Of a stretch of 64,000 nucleotides of DNA, positions 10,308 to 18,272 are shown piece after piece. Under the pieces are notes generated by a model. That model had not been told where the DNA came from and made no database searches. It was given only the letters and a program-made list of their open reading frames with translations. The stretch comes from Dryocola sp. LX212 (GTDB lineage Bacteria; Pseudomonadota; Gammaproteobacteria; Enterobacterales; Enterobacteriaceae). A program made the position numbers and the translations under genes. Numbering within the stretch: the first letter of the stretch is position 1; every line of letters starts with the position of its first letter. The stretch covers positions 124,001 to 188,000 of the forward strand of contig CP167917.1 in NCBI GenBank assembly GCA_041504365.1, in the 5' to 3' direction.

Positions 10308-10850
10308 ATGCAGGCAACGATGGAAGAAACACAGGCCTTTGAAAACCGAGTGCTTGAGCGTCTGAATGCCGGCAAAACCGTCAGAAGCCTGCTGATTGCC
10401 GCTGTCGAGCTCCTCACCGAGGCGGTCAATATCCTGGTGCTTCAGGTATTCCGTAAAGACGACTATGCGGTGAAGTACGCTGTCGAGCCGCTTCTGGACG
10501 GTGATGGCCCGCTGGGCGAACTCTCTGTGCGTATGAAGCTTATCTACGGGCTTGGAGTGATGAACCGCGCCGAGTACGAGGACTGCGAGCTGCTGATGGC
10601 GCTGCGCGAAGAGCTGAACCACGACGGCAACGACTACCATTTCACCGACGACGAAATACTCGGCCCGTTTGGCGAACTGCACTGCGTTGCGGCGCTTCCC
10701 CCTGCACCAACGTTCATCGACGGCGACGATCCCGAGCTGCAGGCCATGCAGCGCCAGCGCTACCAGCAGATCGTCCGCTCGACCATGGTACTTTCCCTGA
10801 CCGAGCTGATCTCGAGGATCAGCTTAAAAAAAGCCTTCCAGAAGAAATAA
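10308..10850 (+). CDS. mtlR: MtlR mannitol operon repressor
   Basis: 180-residue MtlR-family protein, beginning MQATMEETQAFENRVLERLNAGKTVRSLLI and ending MVLSLTELISRISLKKAFQKK, very close to E. coli MtlR but without its longer N-terminus (about 15 residues). An in-frame TAA at 10296-10298 rules out an upstream extension, so the start is GTG 10305 or ATG 10308; ATG is used. The family is all-helical with no classical HTH. It lies 45 bp behind mtlD after a short GC-rich hairpin (GGGCGCGGC/GCCGCGTCC near 10271-10290). Confidence 0.94.
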   Translation: MQATMEETQAFENRVLERLNAGKTVRSLLIAAVELLTEAVNILVLQVFRKDDYAVKYAVEPLLDGDGPLGELSVRMKLIYGLGVMNRAEYEDCELLMALREELNHDGNDYHFTDDEILGPFGELHCVAALPPAPTFIDGDDPELQAMQRQRYQQIVRSTMVLSLTELISRISLKKAFQKK

Positions 10851-10928
10851 TCCTCCCAGTCCCTTTTCGCCCTCAAAGCGCTAATGGTGTATCCTTGCCA
10901 GCAAGCAACTTATTCACGGTTAATTAAA

Positions 10929-11291
10929 ATGAAAGAAATCGAAAAAGCAGAAATTAAACGCCTTAGCGACCGTCTGGACCTGATCCGCCACGAGATGCCG
11001 GAACTGCATCTGATCAACGATGCGGAAAAGTACGCCGAGATGGAAAAAGAGAAGGCGAAGCTGGAAATTGAAATCGTGCGTCTGCAGGCGGTGCGTAACC
11101 AGAAGCTGAGCAAAGAAGCGCAGAAGCTGATGGCCATGCCGTACAAGCGCCCGATTACCAAAAAAGAGCAGGCGGACATGGGCAAGCTGAAAAAAGCCGT
11201 GCGCGGTCTGGTTATCGTTCACCCGATGACGGCGCTGGGCCGCGAAATGGATCTTGAAGAGATGACAGGTTTTTCAAAGACCGACTTCTGA
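10929..11291 (+). CDS. yibL: YibL ribosome-associated protein
   Basis: 120-residue basic, largely helical protein beginning [21 protein letters not shown] and ending [17 protein letters not shown]. The middle (about residues 30-70) is rich in E, K and A and predicted as coiled coil. Length equals E. coli YibL, which co-purifies with ribosomes; its role is not established. The ATG at 10929 is chosen because the open frame before it (from 10884) does not resemble the family. Confidence 0.93.
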   Translation: MKEIEKAEIKRLSDRLDLIRHEMPELHLINDAEKYAEMEKEKAKLEIEIVRLQAVRNQKLSKEAQKLMAMPYKRPITKKEQADMGKLKKAVRGLVIVHPMTALGREMDLEEMTGFSKTDF

Positions 11292-11311
11292 TCCAGCCCC
11301 AGGAAATATCG

Positions 11312-11350
11312 AAGGGATGAACCGCACGGGTTCATCCCTTTATTTTTTCT
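11312..11350 (+). terminator. Rho-independent terminator after yibL
   Basis: A perfect stem GGGATGAACC / GGTTCATCCC with loop GCAC(G), followed by TTTATTTTTT, 20 bp after the yibL stop. Confidence 0.92.
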
Positions 11351-11457
11351 ATAAATTCTCTTTTTGCGAGCGGGTTCCAGAGGTTCTCTCTTTCGCACGT
11401 CCCGCCTTGCTTTACTCTTCCCTGATAAATTCGCTCACGCGCTTTGATTAGTTTAAA

Positions 11458-11487
11458 ATAGGTGCAAATCGTTCGATTTATACCTAT
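11458..11487. promoter_or_regulatory. Operator-like palindrome before the toxin-antitoxin pair
   Basis: Two 14-bp arms, ATAGGTGCAAATCG and CGATTTATACCTAT, separated by TT; 12 of 14 positions pair. It lies 23 bp upstream of the antitoxin ATG. Phd/YefM antitoxins autoregulate by binding such palindromes. Binding is an inference. Confidence 0.75.
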
Positions 11488-11510
11488 TCAACCGATATGA
11501 GGGCTCAGCC

Positions 11511-11765
11511 ATGATCAGTTTTACCGCCAACCAGGCGAAAACCCAGTTCGGAGAAATGATCACCAAAGCGCAGCGCGAGCCGGTGAGCATCACCAAAAAT
11601 GGCAAACCTTCCGTTATTGTCATGTCGATTGCGGACTATAACGCCTTAGAAGAACTCAAATTACAGAACCTGCGCGAAAAACTGGCACGTTCCGTAGCCC
11701 AGCTCGAAGCCGGGGATCTCCATGACGGTGAAGCTGTATTCGATGAGTTAATGAAGGATATTTAA
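11511..11765 (+). CDS. Phd/YefM-family antitoxin
   Basis: 84-residue protein with the Phd/YefM DNA-binding fold: MISFTANQAKTQFGEMITKAQREPVSITKNGKPSVIVMSIADYNAL covers residues 1-45. The acidic, helical C-terminal tail (QLEAGDLHDGEAVFDELMKDI) is the part that normally wraps the toxin. The stop codon overlaps the toxin ATG (TAATG), which couples translation. The preceding palindrome is the likely autoregulatory operator. The pair sits between yibL and ghrB, an accessory insertion compared with E. coli. Confidence 0.9.
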   Translation: MISFTANQAKTQFGEMITKAQREPVSITKNGKPSVIVMSIADYNALEELKLQNLREKLARSVAQLEAGDLHDGEAVFDELMKDI

Positions 11766-12067
11766 TGGCGAGCTACAGGCTGACGGAAGATGCGCTACAG
11801 GATTTGCGCGAGCTAAAAGGATTTTCTCTGAAGCAGTTTGGAGGGCTGGTGACGCGGGAATATCTGGCGGCCATGCGTATTACAATGCAGCATCTGGCGA
11901 ACATGCCTGACATTGGCGCTGACGAGTCGGAGCTTCTGCTTACTGGCTTGAAGAGCTTTCCCTATATGAGCCACATGCTTTATTACCAAAAAATCGAATC
12001 GGGGATCGTGATTATTGGCATCCTTCACCAGAGCCGGTTACCTGTAGTGCTTACGAAGCGTCGATAA
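11765..12067 (+). CDS. ParE/RelE-superfamily toxin
   Basis: 100-residue protein, MASYRLTEDALQDLRELKGFSLKQFG..., with the ParE/RelE layout: N-terminal strand and helices (DLREL), the ANMPDIGADESELLLTGLKSFPY turn, a MSHMLYYQKIESGIVIIGILHQ strand pair and a basic C-terminus (LTKRR). The form LTEDALQDL / IGILHQSRLP is nearer to ParE (gyrase) toxins than to ribosome-dependent RelE, but the target cannot be fixed by sequence. It overlaps the antitoxin by one base. No truncation is seen, so the pair is probably functional. Confidence 0.88.
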   Translation: MASYRLTEDALQDLRELKGFSLKQFGGLVTREYLAAMRITMQHLANMPDIGADESELLLTGLKSFPYMSHMLYYQKIESGIVIIGILHQSRLPVVLTKRR

Positions 12068-12071
12068 ATTC

Positions 12072-12103
12072 GTAGGGCGGATAAGCGCAATCGCCATCCG
12101 CCG
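12072..12103. repeat. REP-like element between toxin and ghrB
   Basis: GTAGGGCGGATAAGCG with CGCCATCCGCCG: one palindromic copy between the convergent toxin and ghrB genes. Confidence 0.78.
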
Positions 12104-12109
12104 CAAAAA

Positions 12110-13084
12110 TTACTTCAGCACCTGCGGGTTCACGCAGTTCTCTTTCACTTCCCCCGTCAGCGCCGCAATCAGGTTATCCACCGCGCAGGCCGCCATGTTG
12201 TAGCGCGTTTCGTGCGTTGCGGAGCCGATGTGCGGCAGGGCGACGACGTTTGCCATTTTCAGCAGTTCAGAATTAGCCGGAAGCGGCTCCTGCTCGAACA
12301 CGTCCAGGCCTGCGGCATGAATCGTGCCGTCTTTCAGCGCCTGAATCAGAGCCTGCTCGTCGACGACCGGGCCGCGTCCTGCGTTAATCAGAATTGCCGA
12401 TGGCTTCATTTTTGCCAGCTGCGCCGCGCCAATCATGTGATGCGTTTCTTCGGTCAGCGGCAGGGAGATGCAGACGAAATCGGACTCCGCCAGCAGGGTA
12501 TCGAGGTCGCAGTAGCGGGCGTCGAAGCGTTCTTCCGCTTCTTTGTGATGGCGGCGGGCGTTGTACAGAACCGGCATGCTGAAGCCGAAGTGCGCGCGCT
12601 GGGCCAACGCCAGGCCGATGCGGCCCATGCCCAGAATCCCCAGCGTTTTATGGTGTACGTCGATGCCAAACCAGTCCGGGCCGATGCTCCCCTGCCATTC
12701 CCCTGCTTTCACTCGTTCCGCTACTTCCACCGCGCGACGGGCCGTGGACAGCACCAGGGTCATCATCGTATCCGCTACCGTTTCGGTCAGCACGGTCGGG
12801 GTGTGCATCAGCACGATGCCGCGGCTGGTCAAAGCGTCCACGTCAAAATTGTCATAGCCGACGGAAATAGTTGAGGAGGCGCGCAGTTTCGGCGTGTGCT
12901 CAAGAAAGGCTTTGTCGACCTTCTCGCTGGAGCCAAGCATGCCGACGGCATTGGCGAAGGCATCGGCGTTTTGCACTACCGTTTCCGGGCTTAAATCACT
13001 GACTCTGGTGACGGAAAAATGGTTTTCGAGGCGGGCAAGCAGGTCGTCAGGGAGCTTTTTGTAGAGGATGACGGGCGGCTTCAT
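12110..13084 (-). CDS. ghrB: GhrB 2-ketoaldonate/glyoxylate reductase (KguD role likely)
   Basis: 324-residue D-2-hydroxyacid dehydrogenase of the cytoplasm, NADPH-linked in the family. It begins [20 protein letters not shown] (start 13084, GGAG upstream). The Rossmann motif [10 protein letters not shown], the [11 protein letters not shown] stretch and the catalytic Arg/Glu/His (STISVGYDN region; [18 protein letters not shown]) are visible. Length equals E. coli GhrB, which reduces glyoxylate, hydroxypyruvate and 2-keto-gluconate. Here it is the last gene of kguE-kguK-kguT-ghrB, 63 bp behind kguT, so its job is probably the KguD step: reducing 2-keto-6-phosphogluconate to 6-phosphogluconate. 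That role is inferred from context. Confidence 0.92.
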   Translation of the reverse strand: MKPPVILYKKLPDDLLARLENHFSVTRVSDLSPETVVQNADAFANAVGMLGSSEKVDKAFLEHTPKLRASSTISVGYDNFDVDALTSRGIVLMHTPTVLTETVADTMMTLVLSTARRAVEVAERVKAGEWQGSIGPDWFGIDVHHKTLGILGMGRIGLALAQRAHFGFSMPVLYNARRHHKEAEERFDARYCDLDTLLAESDFVCISLPLTEETHHMIGAAQLAKMKPSAILINAGRGPVVDEQALIQALKDGTIHAAGLDVFEQEPLPANSELLKMANVVALPHIGSATHETRYNMAACAVDNLIAALTGEVKENCVNPQVLK

Positions 13085-13147
13085 GGTGTTCTCCGTAAAT
13101 AAATTAAACACAAACCGGGCGGCTTTGGCTCGCCGCCCGTTGGGTAG

Positions 13148-14431
13148 CTATGCGTGGCGAGCGCCGACCGGAAGCTGTTGGTTCGTTGCCGGTTTCACTA
13201 TCAGAGTTAGCCACACGGAGGCGAGCAGCGCCACCCCCATAAAAATGTAGGACGCGGACGGGCTGCCGGTAACGCCGTTCAGATAGCCCACAAGCCAGGA
13301 GCCGACGAACGAGCCGAGCGCGCCCATGCTGTTGATCAATGCCATCGCGCCGCCCGCCACGTTTCTTGGCAGCATCTCAGGGATGATGGCGAAGAACGGG
13401 CCATACGGGGCGTACATCGCCGCCCCGGCAATCACCAGCAGGGTATAGGAAACCCAGAAATGGTTAGCGCCAACCAGCCACGATCCCAGGAACGCCAGCG
13501 CGCCAATCAGCAGCAGCGGCCACACGAAGAGCTTGCGGTTCTGCATTTTGTCCGACGCCCAGGAGATGGCAATCATCGCGATCGTCGCCGCCAGGTAAGG
13601 GACGGAAGAGAGCCAGCCTACTTCCACCATACCCATCCCCGCCGTACCTGCCCCGCGGATAATGGACGGCAGCCAGAGCACGAAGCCGTACACGCCGATG
13701 CTCCAGCAGAAATACTGCATGCAGAGCAGCACAACGTTGCGCGAACGGAACGCCTCGCCGTAGTTGCGCACTGCCTTAATGCCTTCCTGCTCTTTTTGCA
13801 GCTGGGCCTGCAATGCGGATTTTTCATCGTCGGAGAGCCAGCCAACCTGCGCAGGCTTGTCTTTGACCAGCACCCACCAGGCAAAGGCCCAGATCACTGC
13901 CGGAATGCCCTCGAAGATAAACATTTCGCGCCAGCCGAATGCCTGAATCAGGTATCCGGACACCACGGACATCCACAGTACCGTGACCGGGTTGCCGAGG
14001 ATCAGGAAGGTGTTGGCGCGCGAACGTTCGGATTTAGTGAACCAGTTGCTGATATAGATAAGCATTGCGGGCATCACCGCCGCTTCCACTACGCCCAGCA
14101 CAAAGCGGATCGCGGCAAGCATCGGGATATTGCTTACCATACCGGTCAGCGACGCGCAGCCGCCCCATAAAATCAGGCAGACGAAGATAAGCTTGCGCAC
14201 GCTGCGGCGTTCGGCGTACATCGCGCCGGGGATCTGGAAGAAGAAGTAGCCGAGGAAGAACAGCGCCCCCAGCAGGGAGGAGATCCCCTTGGTGATACCC
14301 AGATCGTCGTTGATCCCGGCGGCGGAGGCAAAGCTGAAGTTGGCGCGGTCGAGGTAGGCCAGGCTGTACGTGATAAACACGATCGGCATGATATACCACC
14401 AGCGTTTTGCTGCGATTGTCTTGGTTTTCAT
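13148..14431 (-). CDS. kguT: KguT-like 2-ketogluconate MFS transporter
   Basis: 427-residue transporter of the anion:cation symporter (ACS) branch of the major facilitator superfamily. It begins MKTKTIAAKRWWYIMPIVFITYSLAYLDRANFSF, with the family's YLDRxN motif in helix 1, and about twelve membrane segments follow, with a cytoplasmic loop near residues 190-225 (KDKPAQVGWLSDDEKSALQAQLQKEQEG). The substrate, 2-ketogluconate, is inferred from the neighbouring kinase, epimerase-like and reductase genes. Related ACS members carry other sugar acids. Confidence 0.85.
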   Translation of the reverse strand: MKTKTIAAKRWWYIMPIVFITYSLAYLDRANFSFASAAGINDDLGITKGISSLLGALFFLGYFFFQIPGAMYAERRSVRKLIFVCLILWGGCASLTGMVSNIPMLAAIRFVLGVVEAAVMPAMLIYISNWFTKSERSRANTFLILGNPVTVLWMSVVSGYLIQAFGWREMFIFEGIPAVIWAFAWWVLVKDKPAQVGWLSDDEKSALQAQLQKEQEGIKAVRNYGEAFRSRNVVLLCMQYFCWSIGVYGFVLWLPSIIRGAGTAGMGMVEVGWLSSVPYLAATIAMIAISWASDKMQNRKLFVWPLLLIGALAFLGSWLVGANHFWVSYTLLVIAGAAMYAPYGPFFAIIPEMLPRNVAGGAMALINSMGALGSFVGSWLVGYLNGVTGSPSASYIFMGVALLASVWLTLIVKPATNQQLPVGARHA

Positions 14432-14498
14432 AGGCTAGCCTCTATGTTGAGGAGAAGCGCATCGTGCGGCATGTAGGGTACAGCCGATACGCTCTTGT

Positions 14499-15437
14499 TT
14501 ATTCGCCCAGCGCGCTACGGGTGGGTAACCCTTCGCTGTCGCCGATGACCTGAATAGCCAGGGAGCCGATTTTGTTTCCGCGGCTGACGGCCTGAGATAA
14601 CGTTTTTCCTTCCAGCAGGGCACTGATGACGCCGACGGCAAAACCATCGCCCGCGCCCACCGTATCGACGACGTTATCGACTTTTACCGCCGCGACTGCG
14701 CCTTTTTCACCGGAAGCAGTTTTGAACCAGGCTCCGTCAGCGCCGGTTTTCAGCACCACGGTTTTTACGCCCTTATCGAGATAGAAATCCGCAATGCCCT
14801 CCGGGGTTTTCTGCCCGGTAAGAATGACGCCCTCTTTTACGCCGGGCAGCACCCAGTCCGCCTGCAGCGCCAGCTGATTAAGCTGCTGCACCATCTCCGC
14901 TTCGCTTTTCCACAGCACCGGGCGCAGGTTCGGGTCGAAAGAGATGGTTTTGCCTTTAGCCTTCATCGCTTTAGCCGTGTGGTTCAGCAGCTCCAGTGAC
15001 GAATCCGACAGGGCTGCCGCCACGCCGCTCAGGTGCAGGTGGCGGGCGCTGAAGAAATATGCTTCGTTAAAATCCTCTACCGACAGGTGGCTGGCGGCAG
15101 AGCCTTTGCGGAAGTACTCCACGATGGGATCGGTTCCATCTTCGACTTTCGATTTCAACTGAAAGCCCGTGGTATAGCGCTCGTCGGTGGTTACGCCACG
15201 GTCGTCGATATGTTCTTTAGCGAGCTGCTGGAGCACGTATCGTCCGAATGAGTCGTTGCCCACGCGGCTTACCCAGCCCACCTTCAGCCCCAGACGGGCC
15301 AGCCCGGTGGCAACATTGAGTTCGGCCCCGGCGGCGCGCTTAACAAACTTCTCAGCGGCGGCTAAATCACCGGTCTCGGCGGCGACAAACATCGCCATCG
15401 CCTCGCCAATGGTGATGACATCAAGTTCGTTCTGCAT
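14499..15437 (-). CDS. kguK: KguK-like 2-ketogluconate kinase (PfkB family)
   Basis: 312-residue ribokinase/PfkB-type kinase, beginning MQNELDVITIGEAMAMFVAAE. The first PfkB signature region (AAGAELNVATGLARLGLKVGWVSRVGNDSFG, residues about 35-65) and the C-terminal active-site motif DTVGAGDGFAVGVISALLEG with the catalytic Asp are present. It starts 3 bp after kguE, so the two are surely cotranscribed. It would make 2-keto-6-phosphogluconate. A second PfkB kinase, kdgK, lies at the other end of the window; the two differ clearly in sequence. Confidence 0.86.
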   Translation of the reverse strand: MQNELDVITIGEAMAMFVAAETGDLAAAEKFVKRAAGAELNVATGLARLGLKVGWVSRVGNDSFGRYVLQQLAKEHIDDRGVTTDERYTTGFQLKSKVEDGTDPIVEYFRKGSAASHLSVEDFNEAYFFSARHLHLSGVAAALSDSSLELLNHTAKAMKAKGKTISFDPNLRPVLWKSEAEMVQQLNQLALQADWVLPGVKEGVILTGQKTPEGIADFYLDKGVKTVVLKTGADGAWFKTASGEKGAVAAVKVDNVVDTVGAGDGFAVGVISALLEGKTLSQAVSRGNKIGSLAIQVIGDSEGLPTRSALGE

Positions 15438-15440
15438 CCC

Positions 15441-16190
15441 TTACTCCTCGCGTAACAGGTTGACGTAGTGGCGGGTCACGGCCACCAGGTCGCGGCCTTC
15501 CAGCGGGAATTCAATGCCTCGCGGCACGTCCGACGGCAGCTGTTTAAGCAGCGCCAGCCAGCGCGGGTCGGCATCATCCAGCGCAATGGCGCGGTAGTGG
15601 TAATGGTGCGGGATCGCCGCCTTAACGTGAACGTAGCTGATGGAGGAGGCCAGCTCGCGGGCCGCCGCTTCAGGGGATTCTTCCACCCACAACCAGTTCG
15701 CCATATCAAAGGTCAGCGTTACCGGCATATTCAGCACGCGGCAGGCGGACTGGAAGCGCTGCATCGGGGCCAGTTTGCCGCAGGCGGTCTGATCGTTTTC
15801 GACAACCAGCGCAACGTCGCTTTGGGCGAGCCACTGCTGCAGCAAAGAAAACTGCTGGCTGCCGCGAAAATCCCCGAGCGAGAGCTTCAGCCAGCGGGCG
15901 TTGAGCTGGTGGGCTTCGAGCAGCAGGGAAGGAATGAGGGGGTTAAGCTTACTGTCCTCGGCAAACAGCGGCTCCGGCGCGGAGTAGCAGGCTTCCAGAT
16001 TGTGCCCGGCTACCTGTTTCGCCAGCTCCGGCAGGGCATCGAGCTGGATATTGCTTAACAGTTCGCGGCGGATTTCCACTCCGTCCGCACCGGCGCTGGC
16101 GATAATGGGCAGCAGCGCCTGCTGGCCGCCAAGGGAGGCAACGCGGTCATGGCCATAGGCGGCGGTAACGACAATAATTTTACGCGGCAT
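15441..16190 (-). CDS. kguE: KguE-like sugar isomerase/epimerase (TIM barrel)
   Basis: 249-residue AP-endonuclease-2-type TIM barrel, the family of xylose isomerase-like epimerases. It begins MPRKIIVVTAAYGHDRVASLGG (ATG 16190 with GGAGAA upstream). Visible metal/substrate residues include Glu in GADGVEIRRELLSN, the LVVENDQT segment, FDMANWLWV and YVHVKAA. It is first in the kguE-K-T-ghrB unit. KguE of Pseudomonas belongs to the same cluster; its exact reaction is less sure than that of the kinase and reductase. Confidence 0.82.
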   Translation of the reverse strand: MPRKIIVVTAAYGHDRVASLGGQQALLPIIASAGADGVEIRRELLSNIQLDALPELAKQVAGHNLEACYSAPEPLFAEDSKLNPLIPSLLLEAHQLNARWLKLSLGDFRGSQQFSLLQQWLAQSDVALVVENDQTACGKLAPMQRFQSACRVLNMPVTLTFDMANWLWVEESPEAAARELASSISYVHVKAAIPHHYHYRAIALDDADPRWLALLKQLPSDVPRGIEFPLEGRDLVAVTRHYVNLLREE

Positions 16191-16239
16191 CGACTTCTCC
16201 GGAATGATTACACCTTGCTAACATAGCTATTACGCTAAA

Positions 16240-16253
16240 TGGAACCGGTTCCA
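16240..16253. promoter_or_regulatory. PtxS/LacI-type operator before kguE
   Basis: TGGAACCGGTTCCA, a perfect 14-bp palindrome with the central CCGG typical of LacI-family operators, 50 bp upstream of kguE. The known Pseudomonas PtxS operator has the same design (TGAAACCGGTTTCA). A CRP-like site, TATGATCGCTATCACG, lies at 16278-16293. Confidence 0.85.
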
Positions 16254-16303
16254 AAGAAAAGACATTCGTGGTGAATTTATGATCGCTATCACGAAGAAGA
16301 GGG

Positions 16304-17323
16304 TTAGCGGGCGGTGGAGCCGCGGACGATCAGTTCACCGGAAAAGACCTGTTCACGCACGCTGTCCGCCGCGCCGTCGATGCGGTTGACGACCTGCTCG
16401 AGTGCGGCATAGCCAATCTGCCAGGTGGGCTGTTTGAGGGTGGTGATGCCCACGCCCGCCAGCTCCGCCCACTCCAGCTCGTCGAAACCCAGCAGGCCAA
16501 TATCGCTGCCCCAGTGCAGGCCAATGCGGCGCATAGAGCGGGCGACCTGCAGGGTAAGCGCGCCGTTGGCAGAAATCACCGCTTTGCGCATGCCGCGATG
16601 CTGCGTGTGGAACTGGCGCAGGGTGTTGTCCATCAGGTCGGCTTCGTGCAGGGGAATTTCGGCGTTTTCAGCCACGATGCCGGGATAGCGGGTGACGGTG
16701 CTGCGAAATGCGCGCAGCCGTTCACGGCGTGTATTAACCATGCCCAGCGGCTCGCTTAAAAACAGAATCGCTTCAAAGCCCTGCTCCACGAGATGCTCGG
16801 TGGCGGTGGTGGCGGCCTGAATATTGTCCAGCCCGACTACATCGCAGGCGAAATCAGGAATTTTACGGTCTATCAGCACCATGGGCAGGGCTGATTGCTG
16901 CAGGCGGTTCAACCCCTCTTCGCGCATCCCTACGGCGTTCACCACGATACCTTCAACCTGATAGCTGCGCAGTAAATCCAGGTAATGCAGCTCCTGGTCC
17001 ACTTCGTTGTTGGTATTGCAGACCAGCGGGGTAAAGCCCTTTTCGCGGCATGCGGCCTCGATGCCGCTAAGCACGTCAACGGAGTAGGGGTTGGTGATAT
17101 CGGCGATGATCAGGCCAATCAGGCGCGTGCGTCCACGCTTCAGGCCGCGGGCCATCTGGCTTGGGCGATAGCTGAGTTCGGCAATGGCGTTTTCAATGCG
17201 GGTGCGGAGATCGTCGGACAGTGCGCTCTGTTCGCCGTTCAGATAGCGGGAAACGCTGGTTTTACCGGTTTTTGCCGCTTTCGCGACATCGCTAATCGTG
17301 GGGCGCGCGGCCTTGCCGTTCAT
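16304..17323 (-). CDS. LacI-family regulator of the ketogluconate operon (PtxS-like)
   Basis: 339-residue LacI/GalR repressor. The N-terminal HTH and hinge read PTISDVAKAAKTGKTSVSRY...; the ATG at 17323 (AGGAGA upstream) gives the normal N-terminus, whereas the open frame adds 13 unlikely residues. The periplasmic-binding-protein-like core follows (GLIIADITNPYSVDVLSG). It is transcribed in the same direction as kguE, with the palindromic operator in the 113-bp gap. By position and operator it should be the local repressor, released by 2-ketogluconate as PtxS is; the inducer is inferred. Confidence 0.87.
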   Translation of the reverse strand: MNGKAARPTISDVAKAAKTGKTSVSRYLNGEQSALSDDLRTRIENAIAELSYRPSQMARGLKRGRTRLIGLIIADITNPYSVDVLSGIEAACREKGFTPLVCNTNNEVDQELHYLDLLRSYQVEGIVVNAVGMREEGLNRLQQSALPMVLIDRKIPDFACDVVGLDNIQAATTATEHLVEQGFEAILFLSEPLGMVNTRRERLRAFRSTVTRYPGIVAENAEIPLHEADLMDNTLRQFHTQHRGMRKAVISANGALTLQVARSMRRIGLHWGSDIGLLGFDELEWAELAGVGITTLKQPTWQIGYAALEQVVNRIDGAADSVREQVFSGELIVRGSTAR

Positions 17324-17380
17324 GTCCGTCTCCTGGAGGGGTAACTTTCTGGAGAGTAACACAAAATTGGTTGGCTGTTT

Positions 17381-17453
17381 GTGGATGACGCTGGCGCTTA
17401 TCCACCCTACGAGATTCAGTCCGAAGGGCGGAGAAGTGCAACGTCATCCACCG
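17381..17453. repeat. REP-like inverted pair between the LacI gene and yiaD
   Basis: GTGGATGACGCTGGCG... at 17381-17410 and GAAGGGCGGAGAAGTG...ATCCACCG at 17422-17453 face each other. Confidence 0.75.
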
Positions 17454-17459
17454 TCTGAT

Positions 17460-18119
17460 TTAAGCCAGAGGACTCAGCGTAATTTCTACGCGACGGTTCT
17501 GAGCTTTGCCTTCGGCGGTGCTATTGCTGGCGATTGGGTTAGATGGGCCAGCGCCTGTGGTGCGCACGCGGCTTGCTTCAACGCCCTGGGTGATAAGCGC
17601 GCTGCCCACGCCGTCCGCACGCTGCTGAGACAGCCTCATGTTCAGCTCGTTGCTGCCGGAGCTGTCGGTGTAGCCCACCACGTTAACCGCAGTTTTTGGG
17701 TACTCTTTCAGCACCATCGCCACGCCGGTGAGGGTATTGGCACCCGCCGGTTTCAGGGTTGCGCTGCTGCTGTCGAAGGTAACGTTGTTTGGCATGTTCA
17801 GCACGATGTTATCGCCATTACGCGTCACGCTCACGCCCGTTCCCTGCAGTTTCTGGCGAAGTTTCGCTTCCTGCACGTCCATGTAGTAACCCACACCGCC
17901 GCCAAGTGCTGCGCCCGCTGCAGCACCAATCAGTGCGCCTTTGCCGCGGTCTTTCTTGGAAGAAGAGAGGGCTCCCACGCCTGCGCCTACCAGCGAGCCG
18001 ATACCTGCGCCGATGCCGGATTTAGCCACTTCTCGTTCACCGGTATAAGGGTTAGTGGTACAGCCTGAAACTGCTAACGTGCCGCAAACCAGGGCGGCGA
18101 TCATGACGCTTTTATTCAT
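17460..18119 (-). CDS. yiaD: YiaD OmpA-like outer-membrane lipoprotein
   Basis: 219-residue lipoprotein. The signal peptide MNKSVMIAALVCGTLAVSGC ends in a lipobox with Cys20. A glycine-rich region (GIGAGIGSLVGAGVGAL ... GAAAGAALGGGVGYYMD, about residues 36-80) resembles a membrane-embedding glycine-zipper. The C-terminal OmpA domain (about 110-219) binds peptidoglycan: VVGYTDSSGSNELNMRLSQQRA and NRRVEITLSP are its signature. The reading frame stays open 1.2 kb further upstream, opposite bisC, but the lipoprotein signal fixes the start at 18119. E. coli YiaD is the same length. Confidence 0.94.
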   Translation of the reverse strand: MNKSVMIAALVCGTLAVSGCTTNPYTGEREVAKSGIGAGIGSLVGAGVGALSSSKKDRGKGALIGAAAGAALGGGVGYYMDVQEAKLRQKLQGTGVSVTRNGDNIVLNMPNNVTFDSSSATLKPAGANTLTGVAMVLKEYPKTAVNVVGYTDSSGSNELNMRLSQQRADGVGSALITQGVEASRVRTTGAGPSNPIASNSTAEGKAQNRRVEITLSPLA

Positions 18120-18272
18120 CTCATTTCCTTTGCGATTGATATTTCTGCACCGCGAAGCAAGGCGGCGATTGATTATGACGTGTGATTGTGTAGAAAATTC
18201 CCCGGTGACATCTGAATTTTGTAAGCAATATTGAGTGGCCTCAGGCCGCCACCTGCAAACCTGGAGCCCGAA

